Shown: in pieces, positions 61,727 through 64,000 of the stretch
How positions within the stretch are numbered: position 1 is the stretch's first letter
How the letters are laid out: each line of letters begins with the position of its first letter
Assembly: GCA_019420905.1 (NCBI GenBank)
Contig: JAHZGH010000009.1
Location: 186,001 to 250,000, forward strand
Length of the DNA stretch: 64,000 bases
Direction of reading: 5' to 3'
From: Succinivibrionaceae bacterium
Lineage (GTDB): Bacteria; Pseudomonadota; Gammaproteobacteria; Enterobacterales; Succinivibrionaceae
Translations under genes and position numbers: made by a program
The notes under the pieces: model-generated
Database searches by the model: none
What the model was told of the DNA's origin: nothing
Seen by the model: only the letters and a program-made list of their open reading frames with translations

Positions 61727-62731
61727 TTATTGCATGTATTTTTTGACGGTCTCGTACAGGCCTGGAGTCCAGTTATCAAAATCAGGCAAGGTATAAAATT
61801 TCTGAGCTGCATCAACTAAAGACTGCTTAAATTCTGGAGAAGGCTCGACCACTGTTACTCCTTCTGCCTTAAATTTTTCAATAAGCTCAGCTTCCATCTT
61901 GTCAATTACGCCATTTTGATAAACGCCTGCTTCTTTACAGGTGTCAACTAACATCTTTTGCTGATCTGCACTTAAGCTATTCCAAAAATCTTCGCCTACA
62001 ACCAGATTAGTTACGTTAAAAACATGACCATCTAACAATAAATACTTTGCGACTTCCTGGAATTTGCCGTTATAAAGGACTGGCAACGGATTTTCTACAC
62101 CGTCAATAGTTCCCTGCTGTAAAGCTGTATATACTTCACCTAAAGCCATAGGAGTAGGAGTTGCACCTAAGACTTCAAAGCCCTTAACTTGAATGATGTT
62201 GGTAGGAACGCGAACCTTTAATCCTTTGAAGTCTTCAAGCTTATTGACAGGCTTGTTAGTTAAGGTATGACGAGCGCCGTACTTCCAATTTGCAGCTAGG
62301 ATCTTCAAATGGGCATTTTCCATTACCTTCTGGGATTGCTCTTGATACCATTCAGAATCATTAAGCTTGAAGGCCTGATCCCAGGTTTCAAACAGATAAG
62401 GAGCAAATACTATGCCCATATCCGCAACACCACGATCGGCGAAGAATGCGCCATCGGTTAAGGTACAAACAGGCTCACCGGCAACCATCTGATCCATAAG
62501 ATCATCTTTTGATCCTAAAAGAGAATTAGGATAGATATTGATGGTCATAGTACCGCCAGAACGTTCCTCTAATAGCTCTTTCCACTTCTGTACTCCCTGA
62601 CCAAATGGTTCTGTAGGGTTATTCTCATAGCCTACATTCAATTCAATCTTATCGGCTGCTAGGGCCTGAGTACTAGCTGCAATTAAAGAAGCAACGGCAG
62701 TACTTAAAGCTAATTTGGCAAATTTATTCAT
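61727..62731 (-). CDS. TRAP transporter substrate-binding protein, DctP type
   Basis: A 334-residue periplasmic protein with a signal peptide (MNKFAKLALSTAVASLIAASTQALA). LKVRVPTNIIQVKGFEVLGATPTPMALGEVYTALQQGTIDG near 169-209 is the DctP family core, with the conserved Arg that grips a carboxylate. The cargo is probably a sugar acid fed to the LgoD-like, UxaB and UxaA enzymes. It is the first gene after the sigma-54 promoter. Confidence 0.92.
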   Translation of the reverse strand: MNKFAKLALSTAVASLIAASTQALAADKIELNVGYENNPTEPFGQGVQKWKELLEERSGGTMTINIYPNSLLGSKDDLMDQMVAGEPVCTLTDGAFFADRGVADMGIVFAPYLFETWDQAFKLNDSEWYQEQSQKVMENAHLKILAANWKYGARHTLTNKPVNKLEDFKGLKVRVPTNIIQVKGFEVLGATPTPMALGEVYTALQQGTIDGVENPLPVLYNGKFQEVAKYLLLDGHVFNVTNLVVGEDFWNSLSADQQKMLVDTCKEAGVYQNGVIDKMEAELIEKFKAEGVTVVEPSPEFKQSLVDAAQKFYTLPDFDNWTPGLYETVKKYMQ

Positions 62732-62783
62732 ATATAGTCCTCTGTCAGTTTGATGTAGATATCTTCCTACATAACTATATAAT

Positions 62784-62799
62784 GCATAAAACGTGCCAA
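62784..62799 (-). promoter_or_regulatory. Sigma-54 (-24/-12) promoter of the TRAP-hexonate operon
   Basis: On the - strand TTGGCACGTTTTATGC matches the consensus YTGGCACGN4TTGC with the exact GG to GC spacing; only one base of the -12 element differs. The dctP start is 52 bases downstream. The divergent neighbour encodes a sigma-54 activator. Confidence 0.87.
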
Positions 62800-62852
62800 C
62801 AAATATAACTTATTGATATTAAATAATATTTATATATTGATTATATTTTTTG

Positions 62853-62865
62853 TTTCAATTTGAAA
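62853..62865. promoter_or_regulatory. Palindrome TTTCAATTTGAAA, candidate activator site
   Basis: A perfect 13-base palindrome about 55 bases upstream of the sigma-54 promoter. With the second palindrome at 62891-62909 it suits an upstream activating sequence for the adjacent enhancer-binding protein. Both contain TGTTTC. Confidence 0.6.
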
Positions 62866-62890
62866 TAAATATTCAGTTTTTATGTTTCTA

Positions 62891-62909
62891 ATGTTTCATT
62901 TTTAAACAT
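62891..62909. promoter_or_regulatory. Palindrome ATGTTTCATTTTTAAACAT, candidate activator site
   Basis: ATGTTT and AAACAT arms around a 7-base centre, about 90 bases upstream of the promoter and just before the regulator's 3-prime end. It shares TGTTTCA with the other palindrome. Confidence 0.55.
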
Positions 62910-62942
62910 AGAAAAATAAATAATGATCACGCTTATAAAAAT

Positions 62943-64000
62943 TTAATGATCTTTAGCTAAAAATTCAAAACCATAGTCTTTTAAGCGTCGCCATAAGGTA
63001 GTTCTAGAAAGGCCGGAAATCTTTATTGCTTCAGATAGGCTATGTTTTTTCAGCAGCTCTTGCAGATAAATTCGTTCAACATCCTTAAAAGAGGCATTTT
63101 CTGGGATATTCAGATTATTTTTTCTTTTTTCTTCTTTAGAATCGATCTTTCCTAATTGCAGCTCCAAATGCTCTTTATTGACTAGCGAGCCATAAAAAGA
63201 TACTGATTCAGCTACATTCTTAAGCTCACGAACATTGCCAGGCCACGGATAATTTTCCAAAAGCTCTCTGGCGTTTTCTTCAATTTCTATGTTACTTTCG
63301 TCTTCAGTTAAAAAATCTTTAATAAAATTTTTAAATAAATAGATAATATCTTCACGACGTTCACGCAAAGGAGGAATAGAAATATTTAACACATTAATAC
63401 GGTAATACAGATCAAAACGGAATTTTCCCTCTTTACATAAATCTAAAATATTTTTATTAGCAGCACAGATAATTCTGATATCCAAAGGAATAACTTTATC
63501 GTCTCCAATACGCATCACCTCCCTTTCCTGTATTACTCTTAGGATTTGACTTTGAACCTCCAATGGCAGTTCTGTAATCTCGTCTAAAAAAATAGTCCCC
63601 CCCTGAGCAAGCTCAAATAAGCCTTTTTTGCCATTTTGCCTTGCCCCAGTAAAGGCTCCTGCGACATAGCCAAATAGCTCAGAGGCTACTAATCCCTGCG
63701 GCAATGACGAACAATTTACTGAAACAAAAGGTTTATTTGCTCGAGGAGAAAGATTATGAATGCTTTGCGCAAAGCCTTCTTTTCCTACACCGGTTTCTCC
63801 AAAAATCATAACTGTAGATTGAGATTTAGCGTATTTTGAAGCTAAAGCTACACAATCGGCCATGGCAGGCGATCTGTATAAGATATCTTTAAAATGCTTT
63901 TTAGCATAAAGGCCCCTTGCATAACCTGCAGCATTCATGCTTTGCGTCTGCTCTTCTAAAGCGGCGCTCTCGATCATAAGCACGACATTATTATATTCTG
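62943..64000 (-). CDS. Sigma-54-dependent enhancer-binding regulator, 5-prime partial
   Basis: An AAA+ activator of sigma-54 RNA polymerase. Walker A GETGVGKE, the sigma-54 contact loop GAFTGA, Walker B GGTIFLDEI and the arginine finger region PPLRERREDI are all present. A FIS-type helix-turn-helix (AIKISGLSRTTLWRRLKDYG) ends the protein. The reading frame stays open upstream of the first in-window start (GTG at 63983) to the edge, so an N-terminal sensor domain is probably cut off. It should control the TRAP-hexonate operon that lies next on the same strand. Confidence 0.92.
   Translation of the reverse strand, partial: EYNNVVLMIESAALEEQTQSMNAAGYARGLYAKKHFKDILYRSPAMADCVALASKYAKSQSTVMIFGETGVGKEGFAQSIHNLSPRANKPFVSVNCSSLPQGLVASELFGYVAGAFTGARQNGKKGLFELAQGGTIFLDEITELPLEVQSQILRVIQEREVMRIGDDKVIPLDIRIICAANKNILDLCKEGKFRFDLYYRINVLNISIPPLRERREDIIYLFKNFIKDFLTEDESNIEIEENARELLENYPWPGNVRELKNVAESVSFYGSLVNKEHLELQLGKIDSKEEKRKNNLNIPENASFKDVERIYLQELLKKHSLSEAIKISGLSRTTLWRRLKDYGFEFLAKDH

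Overview
The window looks like chromosome of an AT-rich gammaproteobacterium. The core block cmk-rpsA-ihfB-lapA-lapB-pyrF, the run accD-folC-dedD, and the small proteins YtfK, SlyX, SixA, TusE and YfcD are gammaproteobacterial hallmarks. AT-rich codon use, a class I fumarase and TRAP/hexonate catabolism suggest an anaerobic gut lineage such as Succinivibrionaceae; that placement is inference.

Bases 1-12,000 hold a type III-D-like CRISPR-Cas locus. Cas6 is on the + strand. A convergent seven-gene operon on the - strand encodes a Can1-like tandem CARF nuclease, Cas10 (GGDD present, no HD domain), a single Cas7, Csx10, a double Cas7, a small Csx19-like protein and a large Cas7 of the TIGR03986 type. 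A seven-repeat array (37-nt repeats) follows, with one duplicated spacer and a decayed last repeat. No cas1/cas2 is in the window. A 43-bp element occurs in the same relative orientation upstream of both cas6 and the operon. An AAA/DUF4143 ATPase lies beyond the array.

Bases 14,401-22,896 encode a compact Trb-type type IV secretion cluster in RP4 order (trbB, C, D, E, F, G, I, J, L). There is no trbH, no trbK, and no relaxase or coupling protein in view. Immediately after it comes a segment of about 8 kb bracketed by two identical tRNA-Ser(GGA) genes in inverted orientation. It carries arsC, a very AT-rich class D beta-lactamase and a complete 2-aminoethylphosphonate uptake and degradation operon (ABC transporter, phnW, phnX).

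Bases 31,400-55,541 are mostly housekeeping genes: a RibD-like reductase, mutT, class I fumarase, SDR, aroC, prmB, ytfK, sixA, pyrF-lapBA-ihfB-rpsA-cmk, ribA, tRNA-Ser(TGA), tusE, pgsA, truA, gtrA/GT2, folE, NIF3-like, dedD, folC, accD, Nudix and slyX. A gene-poor stretch of about 1 kb sits at 45,150-46,194.

Bases 55,744-64,000 form a hexonate catabolism unit: TRAP transporter (dctP, Q, M), an LgoD-like dehydrogenase, tagaturonate reductase (uxaB) and altronate dehydratase (uxaA). A near-consensus sigma-54 promoter and palindromes suited to an enhancer-binding protein precede it. The divergent neighbour is a sigma-54 activator cut by the window edge. The likely route is L-galactonate or a related hexonate to tagaturonate, altronate and 2-keto-3-deoxygluconate.
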